Positions 25,153 to 34,076 of a DNA stretch of 64,000 bases are shown here, piece after piece. The notes under the pieces were generated by a model. It searched no databases. It was not told the origin of the DNA and saw nothing but the letters and a program-made list of their open reading frames with translations. The stretch's first letter is position 1, and every line of letters starts with the position of its first letter. Origin of the DNA: Dyella_B acidisoli (lineage in GTDB: Bacteria > Pseudomonadota > Gammaproteobacteria > Xanthomonadales > Rhodanobacteraceae). A program made the position numbers and the translations under genes. Location of the stretch: assembly GCF_049532895.1 (NCBI RefSeq), contig NZ_CP064031.1, positions 4,340,001 through 4,404,000 on the forward strand, written 5' to 3'.

Positions 25153-26375
25153 GCGCGCAACACCTTGATGGTCGGCGGAATCCACGCGAGTCCCACAAAG
25201 CCTGGCTTATCCAAATTGGTCACGGAGAACGTGAGCGCAAGGTCGCGCCATTCGTAATTGTTGACCAAATGGGTGTCCGTGCTTACCAGCGCGGTGGAAA
25301 TGGAGTAGTGACCTGGCCCGAGGTTGGCGGGGAAATCGACAAGAAACTCAATGGATTCACCGCACTTGATGTCAGACACTACTTGTTTCGTATGGAACGT
25401 ATTGGTTCCGTAGACCTGCTGCCCGGTTCGATCCTTGATCATGTAGCCCAGCACGAGATGCGGTACCGCCACCTGTGCGGAAACCTTCACACGTAGATGC
25501 AAGGGTTGCCCCACCGCCACAAACTCGACCGGCTCCCCAGCTCCGTTGTATAGCGCGATACTCGACACTTGGACTTCCCCGGTGCCGGATATCGTCTGAG
25601 TTCGCCCGTCCGCCTTAACTTCCGTGCGGATTTTATTATTTTCTTTATCCGCGATCAGGGCATTGTAATAATCCATGATCGCCTCGGGTTCGCCGTCACG
25701 GATAACACGACCGTGTTCCAGCAGAATGGCTCGTGTACACAGCGCCTGGACAGCCGCCTTGTCGTGGGAAACGATAAGCAACGTGGTGCCCGCCTTCTGG
25801 AATTCGCGGATACGCGCAAAGCTCTTGTGCTGGAAGTAGGTATCGCCAACCGACAGCGCCTCATCAATGATGAGCACCTCTGGGCGGAATGCCGTCGCAA
25901 CACTGAAGGCAACGCGCATGGCCATGCCGCTGGAATATGTGCGCACGGGCTCATCGAAGTAGGGCCCTATTTCCGCAAAATCCTCGATCGCAGCGATGAC
26001 CCCATCGACATCTTGGCGGCTAAAACCCATAAGCCCAGAAGAATGATAAACATTCTGACGCCCGGTCAAATCCGGATTGAAGCCCATGCCCAGCTCGAGG
26101 ATGGCAGCAATTCGCCCAAAGTACGTAACGGCCCCTTCACTAGCACGTGAGGTACCCGTGATGATTTTCAGCAATGAGCTTTTACCGGCGCCATTCTCCC
26201 CAACGATACCGATGGCCTCCCCTTCCCTTACGGAGAAGGAGATATCGCGAAGAACCCATTTTTCGTGCCGACTCTGACTCTTAAAGCCAAACCAGTTCGC
26301 AAAACGTGACCATTCTGAAGAATAGTCCCGATAGGCCTTCCCGACCTTTTCTACCCTCAACACCTCGCGCGTCAT
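25149..26375 (-). CDS. wzt: O-antigen ABC transporter ATP-binding protein with Wzt C-domain (exporter 1)
   Basis: The protein has 408 residues. Nucleotide-binding domain about 1-240: Walker A GENGAGKSS, Q-loop region with LELGMGFNPDLTGRQN, signature YSSGMAMR, Walker B LIIDEALSVGD and the H-loop SHDK. The C-terminal domain (about 265-405) is a Wzt-C beta sandwich (SGTGEVQVSS, LGYMIKDRTGQQVYGTNT, NYEWRDLALTFSV), which in E. coli O8/O9a binds the modified non-reducing end of the polymer before export. Overlaps wzm1 by ATGA and is followed by the FkbM gene, also ATGA, so the candidate capping enzyme and the reader of the cap are translated together. Confidence 0.92.
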   Translation of the reverse strand: MTREVLRVEKVGKAYRDYSSEWSRFANWFGFKSQSRHEKWVLRDISFSVREGEAIGIVGENGAGKSSLLKIITGTSRASEGAVTYFGRIAAILELGMGFNPDLTGRQNVYHSSGLMGFSRQDVDGVIAAIEDFAEIGPYFDEPVRTYSSGMAMRVAFSVATAFRPEVLIIDEALSVGDTYFQHKSFARIREFQKAGTTLLIVSHDKAAVQALCTRAILLEHGRVIRDGEPEAIMDYYNALIADKENNKIRTEVKADGRTQTISGTGEVQVSSIALYNGAGEPVEFVAVGQPLHLRVKVSAQVAVPHLVLGYMIKDRTGQQVYGTNTFHTKQVVSDIKCGESIEFLVDFPANLGPGHYSISTALVSTDTHLVNNYEWRDLALTFSVTNLDKPGFVGLAWIPPTIKVLRA

Positions 26376-27169
26376 AGCACATCCACCAGTTCCGGTGCAG
26401 CCTTACGGAACATATACAGGGCCAATCCTAGAAAAACGAGGCTTCCCACCAAAAGTAAGCCCAAGCGCACAAAAGGCGGCATTTGCTGGAACAGAAGAAC
26501 ATTTTGATAGCCCTGTATCACTGGCGCAACAGGGTTGAACGCGACAACACGCTGAAACTGTTCCGGAAGAACATCGGCAACATAGACGATCGGCGTCATC
26601 CAGAACCACAGCTGCAATACAACGTTCATAACTTGTCCGACATCGCGAACAAAGACGTTGATGACGCCAAGCACCAGACCAAGCGCCGCCGCGAAAACGA
26701 GCAAAGCCATGGTTAGCACCGGCACCCAGAGAATGAGCCAAGTTACTGGGTGATTTGTGATCAAAATGATCAACAGGGTCGCCATCAGCAGTAGCGCATG
26801 ATTTACCAGCGCTCCGCCCAGGGTAATGACCGGTATGCAAATCCGCGGAAACGCAATTTTCTTCATCAAGCCTGCGTTATCCACAAACATCGTCAGGCTA
26901 CGGGACACCACCTCAGCAAAAAGCGACCAAGGCACCATCCCGGCGATCAGATAGACCGCATATGAAAGATGAGCGCCCTTTCCTGCTGGAAGCCTTGCCG
27001 CAAGAAGGGATGAAAGCACGATGGCGTAAATTGCCACCTGCGCCAAAGGCTGCAATATCATCCACGAAGCACCCAGCTTACTGCGATTAAATCGGGTCCT
27101 CAGATCCGCCTTAATCGCTGAAATCATGAAGTGGCGATATCGCCATAGGGCAAGCAACATTTGATTCAT
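26372..27169 (-). CDS. wzm: O-antigen ABC transporter permease (exporter 1)
   Basis: The protein has 265 residues from the ATG at 27169; a GTG four codons upstream is also possible. It has six hydrophobic segments of the ABC-2 polysaccharide exporter type. Landmarks are the amphipathic N-terminus with RTRFNRSKLGASWMILQPL, then VSRSLTMFVDNAGLMKKIAFPR, and the coupling segment NVFVRDVGQVMNVVLQLWFW. With Wzt it forms the inner-membrane channel that moves the finished lipid-linked polysaccharide to the periplasm. First gene of the minus-strand operon. Confidence 0.92.
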   Translation of the reverse strand: MNQMLLALWRYRHFMISAIKADLRTRFNRSKLGASWMILQPLAQVAIYAIVLSSLLAARLPAGKGAHLSYAVYLIAGMVPWSLFAEVVSRSLTMFVDNAGLMKKIAFPRICIPVITLGGALVNHALLLMATLLIILITNHPVTWLILWVPVLTMALLVFAAALGLVLGVINVFVRDVGQVMNVVLQLWFWMTPIVYVADVLPEQFQRVVAFNPVAPVIQGYQNVLLFQQMPPFVRLGLLLVGSLVFLGLALYMFRKAAPELVDVL

Positions 27170-27292
27170 CGTCGATAACACTCAATCAGGTTTGCACCAG
27201 TCTCACTCGCAAAGGTGAAGACCAGGTTTTGGACGAACGGCCTACCAAGGCAGCGAATTGACAGTAGGCACGAATCTAAAAGGCGCTGTAAA

Positions 27293-28471
27293 TTAGATTT
27301 TCAGCGCGCCGGCAAGCTCGTCCTTTAAGTCCTTTATATCCTCCACGCCGACCGACAAACGGATTAATCCGTCGCTGATGCCGAGTCTCTTGCGGTTCGC
27401 CACAGGTACTGAGGCGTGAGTCATGATCCCTGGATGTTCAATCAAACTTTCGACCCCACCCAACGATTCTGCCAACGCGAACAATTCACAACGTTCAAGC
27501 ATGCGCCGGGCCTTCTTAAGCCCACCTTTCACCTCGATCGTGATGATGCCGCCGAAACCGTACATCTGCCGTTTGGCTAGCGTGTGCTGCGCATGGCTCT
27601 TGAGGCCCGGATAAATCGTCCGCTCGACTGAGGGGTGCTTTTCCAGCCATTGCGCCAACTCCAGCGCGTTGGTGCAATGCGCCTTCATGCGCAAATGCAG
27701 GGTCTTTAGGCCACGCATGGCGAGGAAAGCATCGAACGGGCCGGCAATCGCGCCGACTGAATTTTGCAGGAAAGCCATCTGCTCAGCCAGTTCCTTACTG
27801 CCAGCGACAACGATGCCGCCAACCATGTCGGAATGACCATTGAGATACTTGGTCGCCGAGTGCAGAACCAGATCTGCGCCAAGCTCCAGCGGCCGCTGAA
27901 GCATAGGCGAACAGAAAGTATTGTCGACCACCAGCATCAATCCATTCTTCTTAGCGAAGGCGGCAACCTTAACCAAGTCGACTAGCTTAAGCATTGGATT
28001 GGTCGGGGTTTCAGCCCAGATCATCCGCGTATTGGGTCTGAGCGCAGCCTTCAGCGCCTGGGCATCATTGAGATCTATGAAGCTGAATTCCAGACCGGCG
28101 GAACGGCCGCGGACCCGTTCGAAGAGTCGATAGCTACCGCCATAGAGATCGTCCATGGCGATAACGTGGCTACCCGAGTCGAGCAGATCCAGCACAGTTG
28201 CCGCCGCAGCCAACCCCGAAGCGAACGCGAACCCGGCCACGCCGCCTTCCAAGTCCGCCACACACCTTTCATAGGCCATGCGGGTGGGGTTTTGGGTACG
28301 CGAATATTCAAACCCCTTATGCTTCCCTGGACTTTGTTGCACGTAGGTGGACGTGGCGTAAATGGGTGTCATAACAGCCCCTGTGCTCGGGTCCGGCTGC
28401 TGCCCGGCGTGGATAGCTCGGGTGCCCAAGCCCAGTGCATTCGTCTTGCTTTGACTCTTAGAGGTTGTCAT
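27293..28471 (-). CDS. metB: Cystathionine gamma-synthase / gamma-lyase (PLP enzyme)
   Basis: The protein has 392 residues of the Cys/Met-metabolism PLP family. Landmarks are FEYSRTQNPTR, the PLP-binding FASGLAAAATVLDLL, AETPTNPMLKLVD, the Schiff-base lysine in HSATKYLNGHSDMVGG, and the SLGGVESLIEHP C-terminal signature. Synthase (MetB) and lyase (MetC/CGL) cannot be separated by eye. In Xanthomonas, metB forms one border of the LPS locus. Here it lies inside the island between the two exporter operons, which suggests that the second operon was added on the far side or that the locus has been rearranged. Confidence 0.9.
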   Translation of the reverse strand: MTTSKSQSKTNALGLGTRAIHAGQQPDPSTGAVMTPIYATSTYVQQSPGKHKGFEYSRTQNPTRMAYERCVADLEGGVAGFAFASGLAAAATVLDLLDSGSHVIAMDDLYGGSYRLFERVRGRSAGLEFSFIDLNDAQALKAALRPNTRMIWAETPTNPMLKLVDLVKVAAFAKKNGLMLVVDNTFCSPMLQRPLELGADLVLHSATKYLNGHSDMVGGIVVAGSKELAEQMAFLQNSVGAIAGPFDAFLAMRGLKTLHLRMKAHCTNALELAQWLEKHPSVERTIYPGLKSHAQHTLAKRQMYGFGGIITIEVKGGLKKARRMLERCELFALAESLGGVESLIEHPGIMTHASVPVANRKRLGISDGLIRLSVGVEDIKDLKDELAGALKI

Positions 28472-29152
28472 GGCGTGAAAGCTGGGCCTTCCTGAGGATA
28501 AAACGCCAATCTTAACCTGCTAGGCGACTATTACCGAAGGGACCCCAGTAAAGAACATCGCTGCAGCAAGCGATCCTTCAGTCTCCGTACGAAAATAGGC
28601 AAGCGATCCATACGGTTGCGAATGGAAAGAAACCATCCGCCACAGTGCTTAAGCAAGGATCGGGTCTATGCGCGTACGCCTTTTACAACACGCTGCAACT
28701 ATCTTCTATCAGGGAGATGCCGTCGCAGCCCGCCACCTCCTATCGAAGCAGTCAGGGCCACCAATATTTCGCGCAGCCGCCGCGATAGCCATCTTGCTCA
28801 GCCTTACCACTGAGACGTAACGATTGGTAAAACTCCAGCAAGTACGGCTGACGACAAAACCGCTCATCGAAGCCCTTTCGTTGCATTGCCCAATTCTCGC
28901 CTTCAATGAAAGCCCCTCCGACACCCATCGACTCGAGCTGCGAAGCCAAGCAAATAACTGGCGCCCCAAAGTTACGCGCCAATGATGGCAACACCTCTCC
29001 CAACGTTTGAAACATTTCAACGCTCTAGCAGCAGCAGGCCTCCATTTCACTCTTGCACCGCAGCGTTCCTATGTGGAGGCAGTAGTGCAAAGTTACGACC
29101 ACTGCTGGCCTCGATTGATAGGATGATGCTCCATGATTTCAGACGGACCCGT
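28472..29152. other. 680-base gap between metB and the second glycan operon
   Basis: The stretch should contain the promoters of metB (minus) and of the plus-strand glycan operon. No complete gene is seen. One minus-strand frame at 28752-29015 looks like a gene remnant and is listed separately. No hairpin or sigma-70 box strong enough to assert. Confidence 0.5.
28752..29015 (-). pseudogene. Possible gene remnant
   Basis: An 87-codon frame whose composition looks like real protein (FQTLGEVLPSLARNFGAPV, GAFIEGENWAMQRKGFDER, then FYQSLRLSGKAEQDG). The frame has a TAG a few codons upstream of its ATG and no obvious ribosome site. No family recognised. It may be the 3' end of a degraded glycan gene left between the two operons. 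Confidence 0.3.
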
Positions 29153-30667
29153 ATGAAATTTCTCCTGTATGCGCAAGCCTACTCTTTCGGCATCGAAGAC
29201 CTGCCAGATGCGGTCGATCACAGCGGTTTCTCTCTCCTGAGCGCCTTCTCCGAGATCCTGCGTGATTTGGGCGAAGTTGCCCAAATCCACCACATAGAGG
29301 AAGCCGAGCACGCCTACAAGCAATGCCTGGAAAAAAATGAGGCGTGCCTGCTGCTCTCGTTTACACCGCCGTATATAACGCCTATTACACTGAATTGTCC
29401 GGTTATACCTGTCTTTGCATGGGAATACGGCAACATCCCCGAACAGATCGAAGAGCGGTGCTGGCTGGATAATCCGCGCCATGATTGGCGCTTCGTTCTA
29501 TCCAAGGCCAAGGGCGCCATTGTCCTGTCCACCCATGCACGTGATGCAATCCGGCGAAGCATGGGCCCTACGTATCCTGTCTTAGCGGTGAGCTGGCCGC
29601 TGCCCCTTCCTCCTAAGGATCGGACTTTCGGCTTCCTTCCTGTCCCAAATTCGGAACGAGGAGCAATTCTCTCAATACACGCTGCTGTAGCGGATAGTCA
29701 TCAAATGGGACTCGACGCCGATGCCATTGTCTGCGAGGAAAATGACGATACGCCATCTTTGGATCCTGCCGATATCCTCGATCTTCCCGCTCTCAATCAC
29801 AATTCACAACGCATCCTAAACGACTCCCATGAAAACTCAGCGGCGACATCGCTGATAGAGCCGGGGCTCATTCCTCCACCACATTGCAGCTGGGATTTTC
29901 CTCCGATCACGGACATACGGATGCGCCTGCGTGGCACCGTTTACACGGCGACGCTTGCACCGTCGTTGGAACAAGACAACTGGGAAGATCTTGTTACTGG
30001 CTTCTGCTGGAGTTTCCGCAATTCCGAAGATGCCACCTTGATGCTCGTCGTCGACGACCCAGTTCCGTTCGCTTGTCACACCAAGCTTGTCTCGCTTCTG
30101 ACTAAGCTCTCGCCATTCAAGTGTCGCGTGCTGGCCATCTATGGCCTACCTTCGGCCGATGAATATGCGGCACTGATACGCGCCACCACCTATTGCGTAA
30201 ACACGTCCCATGCGAGCGGAAATTGTCGGCACATAGCCAACTTTCTCGCTGCCGGAGTACCTGCCATTGCTCCAGCACACACGAGTCTAAGTGACCTCAT
30301 CAGCGCTGATAACGCATTCCTGGTCCGCAGCATACCCGGCCTTCCTAGAGTCTGGCCGCATGGCGATCGTGACACCTATCGCACGTCTTGGCACCAGATC
30401 GACTGGCAATCGCTCACTGATGCATTCCATAAGAGCCACATCTTGGCCACCGAACAGCCAGCCATGTACCTCGCGATGAGTCGCTTAGCGAGGGAGCGCG
30501 CAATTGCGCACTGCAGCAGCGACGTGATCAAGATCGAGCTCCAGCAGTTTCTGCGCGACACTATCGCTGCAAGCCTAATCGTGCATCACGATCAGCATAA
30601 ACAACCTTTCACGACGACTCCGGGCAGGAACCATGATACTGCTTGTCTACACCAGCACAGCCGATAA
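29153..30667 (+). CDS. Glycosyltransferase-like protein, paralogue A (E-x7-E lost)
   Basis: The protein has 504 residues from ATG 29153; the longer frame from 28982 adds unrelated sequence. It is clearly a paralogue of the next gene. Shared blocks are the N-terminal LLYAQAY strand, PITLNCPVIPVFAWEYGN, a GTVYTATLAPSLEQDNWEDL core and the C-terminal CRVLAIYGLPSADEYAALI. Its GT4-like donor site reads SHASGNCRHIANFLA, where the paralogue has SHGEGQCLPLMEYMS, so both glutamates of E-x7-E are replaced. A Pro/Asp-rich insertion lies around residues 180-290. It may be an inactive partner or have a changed mechanism. Its 3' end overlaps paralogue B by 35 bases. Confidence 0.65.
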   Translation: MKFLLYAQAYSFGIEDLPDAVDHSGFSLLSAFSEILRDLGEVAQIHHIEEAEHAYKQCLEKNEACLLLSFTPPYITPITLNCPVIPVFAWEYGNIPEQIEERCWLDNPRHDWRFVLSKAKGAIVLSTHARDAIRRSMGPTYPVLAVSWPLPLPPKDRTFGFLPVPNSERGAILSIHAAVADSHQMGLDADAIVCEENDDTPSLDPADILDLPALNHNSQRILNDSHENSAATSLIEPGLIPPPHCSWDFPPITDIRMRLRGTVYTATLAPSLEQDNWEDLVTGFCWSFRNSEDATLMLVVDDPVPFACHTKLVSLLTKLSPFKCRVLAIYGLPSADEYAALIRATTYCVNTSHASGNCRHIANFLAAGVPAIAPAHTSLSDLISADNAFLVRSIPGLPRVWPHGDRDTYRTSWHQIDWQSLTDAFHKSHILATEQPAMYLAMSRLARERAIAHCSSDVIKIELQQFLRDTIAASLIVHHDQHKQPFTTTPGRNHDTACLHQHSR

Positions 30668-31919
30668 AGACCTGATCAAAAAGCTGGGATGCCGAGAATA
30701 CAGTTATCGCTTCGTCATCCGTGAATTCATGCCGTTGTTGCAAGAGTTCGGCAAAGTTATCGACATTAGCCACCCCGAAAAGGAGGTCGACGTCATCTAT
30801 TCCTCGTACCTAGCTCAGGGCGAACAATGCCTGTTTCTATGCTTCATGCCTCCGGGAAAAACTCCGATCCGCCTCAGGTGCCCGACTATTCCAGTTTTCG
30901 CTTGGGAGTACGACATATTGCCGAGCGAGCCGTTCCGAGGGCGCCCCCGCAATGATTGGACCAGAGTGTTGGCCCGATTAGGCACAGCCATCACGCATTC
31001 CAGTTTCGTCGTCGAAAGCACTAAAGATCTGCTTGGACAGAACTTTCCCATAGCAAGCATTCCCGCACCACTTTGGGATCGCATGCAGCACCCTCGTGAC
31101 ACTCCCATCAATCCCCCTTGCCTCACCCTCCAAGGATTGATCATCGACAGCAGAAAGATTGAGTTGTCCTCCTACACGAGAACCGCTCTGAAGGCCACTC
31201 CCGCACATGAGATGCATGTACTCGCAGAACCCGCCACTGAAGCTGTAACGATAGCCCTAGAGGGGATCGTCTACACGGCCATCTTCAACCCGCACGATGG
31301 ACGTAAGAATTGGCGAATCATGATATCCGCCTTCTGCGAGGCCTTACGCAACAAAGATGATGCAACATTGCTTATTAAGTTGACACATCATGATGCCAAT
31401 CAAGTTCTGCCGGCAATGCTGCAGCAAATTTATCAGATGGGCCAGCTCAAATGCCGTGTTCTTCTCATCCATGCCTACTTGTCTGACAAGACATACGGCG
31501 AACTCATAAGTTGCACCACTTATACGTTGAACACGTCTCATGGCGAGGGCCAGTGTCTTCCATTAATGGAATACATGTCTTCAGGCATACCTGCCGTGGC
31601 ACCTCGTCATACTTCAATGCTTGACTATATCGACGACCACTGCGCCTTCGTCGTCGAGTCTTCTGCGGAAATCAGTTGTTGGCCCCACGACCCACGTCAG
31701 GTTTTTCGAACACTGCGCCAACGCATCCATCATGACTCACTAGTTAACGCCTTCCGGACGAGTTATTACGTAGCCAAATATGAGCCCGGCACCTATGGGT
31801 ACATGAGTCAGTCTGCTCGTCAGTCGTTGAAGCGATACTGCTCCATGGATGTAGCTCGATCGAGATTTCGGCAACTCCTATCAGCAAGGCTCGCCAAGCC
31901 GACAATGGAAATTGCGTAG
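30633..31919 (+). CDS. Glycosyltransferase, GT4-like, paralogue B
   Basis: The protein has 428 residues. ATG 30633 follows a CAGGAA ribosome site inside the end of paralogue A. The N-terminal half has FLCFMPPGKTPIRLRCPTIP and VFAWEYDILPSE. The C-terminal half has a GT-B core with EGIVYTAIFNPHDGRKNW and a conserved donor-site motif: TSHGEGQCLPLMEYMSSG keeps the E-x7-E glutamates of retaining GT4 enzymes, followed by IPAVAPRHTSMLDYI. It probably adds a sugar to the glycan exported by the second Wzm/Wzt pair. Sugar and linkage are unknown. The stop and the start of the acyltransferase touch (TAGTG). Confidence 0.7.
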   Translation: MILLVYTSTADKDLIKKLGCREYSYRFVIREFMPLLQEFGKVIDISHPEKEVDVIYSSYLAQGEQCLFLCFMPPGKTPIRLRCPTIPVFAWEYDILPSEPFRGRPRNDWTRVLARLGTAITHSSFVVESTKDLLGQNFPIASIPAPLWDRMQHPRDTPINPPCLTLQGLIIDSRKIELSSYTRTALKATPAHEMHVLAEPATEAVTIALEGIVYTAIFNPHDGRKNWRIMISAFCEALRNKDDATLLIKLTHHDANQVLPAMLQQIYQMGQLKCRVLLIHAYLSDKTYGELISCTTYTLNTSHGEGQCLPLMEYMSSGIPAVAPRHTSMLDYIDDHCAFVVESSAEISCWPHDPRQVFRTLRQRIHHDSLVNAFRTSYYVAKYEPGTYGYMSQSARQSLKRYCSMDVARSRFRQLLSARLAKPTMEIA

Positions 31920-33139
31920 TGGCATCGATCATGCGCATCATGACTACTGCAACATCGCGCTCCTCCAATACGGACATCGAGTGCCTACGTGCACTGGCGG
32001 TGATCGGCGTCATGATCCATCACGCACAAGGTAATTTATTCCATCCTGGGTTACCGTTACTGGACCGTATTTTCGCCATCGGCCAGACGTGGTGCGGCGT
32101 TGACCTTTTCTTCGCCATTTCCGGATTTGTCATCGCACGCAGCTTGCTTCCACAATTGGCAACCGTTTCCGGCAGCCTGGCCGCACAATGTCGCATCATT
32201 GCCGCGTTCTGGATCCGGAGAGCCTGGCGCCTGTTGCCGTCGGCTTGGTTATGGCTTGTAGTTATGCTGCTTGCCTCGATGGTGGCAAACCGAAGCGGAG
32301 TATTTCAAAGTGTTCATGCCAATCTGATTGCGACTTTGGCAGGCTTTTTCAATGTCGCCAACATCCGCTACGCAGACAGCTTCTACCAATATCCCTATGG
32401 AGCTAGCTTTGTCTATTGGAGCCTCTCGCTGGAAGAACAATTCTACGTCGTACTACCACTGTTGGCGGCATGTACGCGGCGATATTTCCCCTGGATATTG
32501 GCCGCTCTACTCGCCATCCAACTCCCTATGCACCGAAGCATCTTAGCGATGGCTTTTCGAACCGACGCGCTTGGCTTGGGCGTTTTGCTTGCTGTGGTCA
32601 GCAAAACGACCCTTTACGCCAAGGTTGAGCCGCGCGTCCTAGCGCGTGTTCGCGGAAGTGGTGGACTGATTCTTGCACTTCTTCTGTCACTCACGGCGGT
32701 ATTGGCCGTGCTCAACGAAAAGCACTCTTCGTTTGCGATAGGCGGGATCGCGATTGCTACTACGGCGCTGGTCTGGATAGCGTCTTACGATGCGAACTAC
32801 CTTATTCGACAAAGCTGGCTCAAGCGCGGTCTAACCTGGATCGGAAATCGTTCGTATGCGATCTATTTGTGCCACATCCCAATATTTTTTCTGCTTCGCG
32901 AATTTTGCTTCCGCTTTGGCCTGGAGCACCCTTCGGCATGGCTGCTTGGAGCAACGGCAGCCTGCCTTATTGCGCTGGTGGCGGAAATGAATTTTCGTTA
33001 CGTCGAGCAACCTCTTCGACACCATGGTCGTCAAGTCGCAAATCGGTTCTCTACACGTCACCAAAGAAAGACAGATTCCGCTTCCGATGCCCCTGTGCGA
33101 TCGCCCCCCAATGAAAGCCAAACCGCAGTCAGCGCATAA
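31919..33139 (+). CDS. Acyltransferase 3 (OafA/YrhL-type O-acetyltransferase)
   Basis: The protein has 406 residues and about ten membrane segments. Family motifs are DIECLRALAVIGVMIHHA with the catalytic-type His, VDLFFAISGFVIARSLL, FWIRRAWRLLPSAW, and WSLSLEEQFYVVLPLL. This family O-acetylates O-antigens and other surface glycans from the inner membrane. The C-terminus is a short hydrophilic tail with no SGNH domain, so it is the membrane-only type. GTG at 31919, ATG 31931 and ATG 31940 are all possible starts. Within the glycan operon its target is probably the polymer of exporter 2. Confidence 0.88.
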   Translation: MASIMRIMTTATSRSSNTDIECLRALAVIGVMIHHAQGNLFHPGLPLLDRIFAIGQTWCGVDLFFAISGFVIARSLLPQLATVSGSLAAQCRIIAAFWIRRAWRLLPSAWLWLVVMLLASMVANRSGVFQSVHANLIATLAGFFNVANIRYADSFYQYPYGASFVYWSLSLEEQFYVVLPLLAACTRRYFPWILAALLAIQLPMHRSILAMAFRTDALGLGVLLAVVSKTTLYAKVEPRVLARVRGSGGLILALLLSLTAVLAVLNEKHSSFAIGGIAIATTALVWIASYDANYLIRQSWLKRGLTWIGNRSYAIYLCHIPIFFLLREFCFRFGLEHPSAWLLGATAACLIALVAEMNFRYVEQPLRHHGRQVANRFSTRHQRKTDSASDAPVRSPPNESQTAVSA

Positions 33140-33187
33140 CGTTCTTGTCACGTTCCTGAAGCGTGAATCGGGAGGAGAACAAAAGAT

Positions 33188-34060
33188 ATGTCAAGCATCA
33201 CAAAAAAATTGCTTGGATTACCTTCCAAGCCTCATGCATCTGAGCATGACGCACAGACTTCGGCGCATACAGATGTGGCACCCCGCAAGTCCAGCGATCT
33301 GAGCGATCTTTCCGGCGCTAGGGGCGTTGGGCTACAAGACGCGACACTCAGCGGCTGGTTTCAGAACGACACAAACGAAATTTTTCGCGGGATATCGATC
33401 AGTGACAATGACGTCATCGTCGACGTGGGCTGCGGGGACGGTGGAAACGCCGCGTTCTGCCTCAGGCGCGGAGCGAAAGTAATCGTGATTGACAGCGACG
33501 GCGAAGCCATTGCCACAGCCACCGCAAGATTGCGCAACATTCATTCCGAAAACGTAACGGCATATGTAAGCGACGCCAACCCGCTACCTTTACAAGACGC
33601 AATCGCCACACGCGTGATCTGCACCGAAGTGCTTGAACACGTGGATGACCCCACTCAGGTCCTGCGCGAATTGGTACGAATCGGCAAACCGGGAGCGCGT
33701 TATTTGCTCAGCGTTCCGGATCCGTTAGAAGAGCATTTACAAAAGCACGTCGCACCGCCTGCCTATTTCCAGAAACCGAATCACGTGCGAATCATCGAGC
33801 GGCAGCAGTTTTCCGACATGGTCACACAAGCCGGCTTGGTCATAGACGAGGTGGCGTATTACGGATTTTTCTGGTCTATCTGGTGGGCACTATTCTGGTC
33901 TTGCGATGTAGATCTGGAACATCCATCACATGCTGCGCTCGACCATTGGACGGAAGCTTGGCGTGCGGTGATGTCCATGCCGAACGGTTCAGATCTCAAA
34001 CGCAAACTAGACAGCTTTATGCCCAAGAGTCAGGTAATTGTTGCGCACAAACCTGCTTGA
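33188..34060 (+). CDS. Class I SAM-dependent methyltransferase
   Basis: The protein has 290 residues with a good GGAGGAG ribosome site. The SAM fold covers about 60-220: motif I VDVGCGDGGNAAFC, an acidic strand end VIDSDGEA, motif II-like CTEVLEHVDDP (typical of the methyltransf-11 group), then GARYLLSVPDPLEE. The N-terminal 55 residues are low-complexity and probably disordered. It sits directly before wzm2-wzt2, whose Wzt carries a glycan-reading domain. That makes a chain-end or sugar O-methyltransferase for the second polymer the best guess. The substrate cannot be read from sequence. Confidence 0.8.
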   Translation: MSSITKKLLGLPSKPHASEHDAQTSAHTDVAPRKSSDLSDLSGARGVGLQDATLSGWFQNDTNEIFRGISISDNDVIVDVGCGDGGNAAFCLRRGAKVIVIDSDGEAIATATARLRNIHSENVTAYVSDANPLPLQDAIATRVICTEVLEHVDDPTQVLRELVRIGKPGARYLLSVPDPLEEHLQKHVAPPAYFQKPNHVRIIERQQFSDMVTQAGLVIDEVAYYGFFWSIWWALFWSCDVDLEHPSHAALDHWTEAWRAVMSMPNGSDLKRKLDSFMPKSQVIVAHKPA

Positions 34061-34076
34061 ACGGAACCTACGCACT

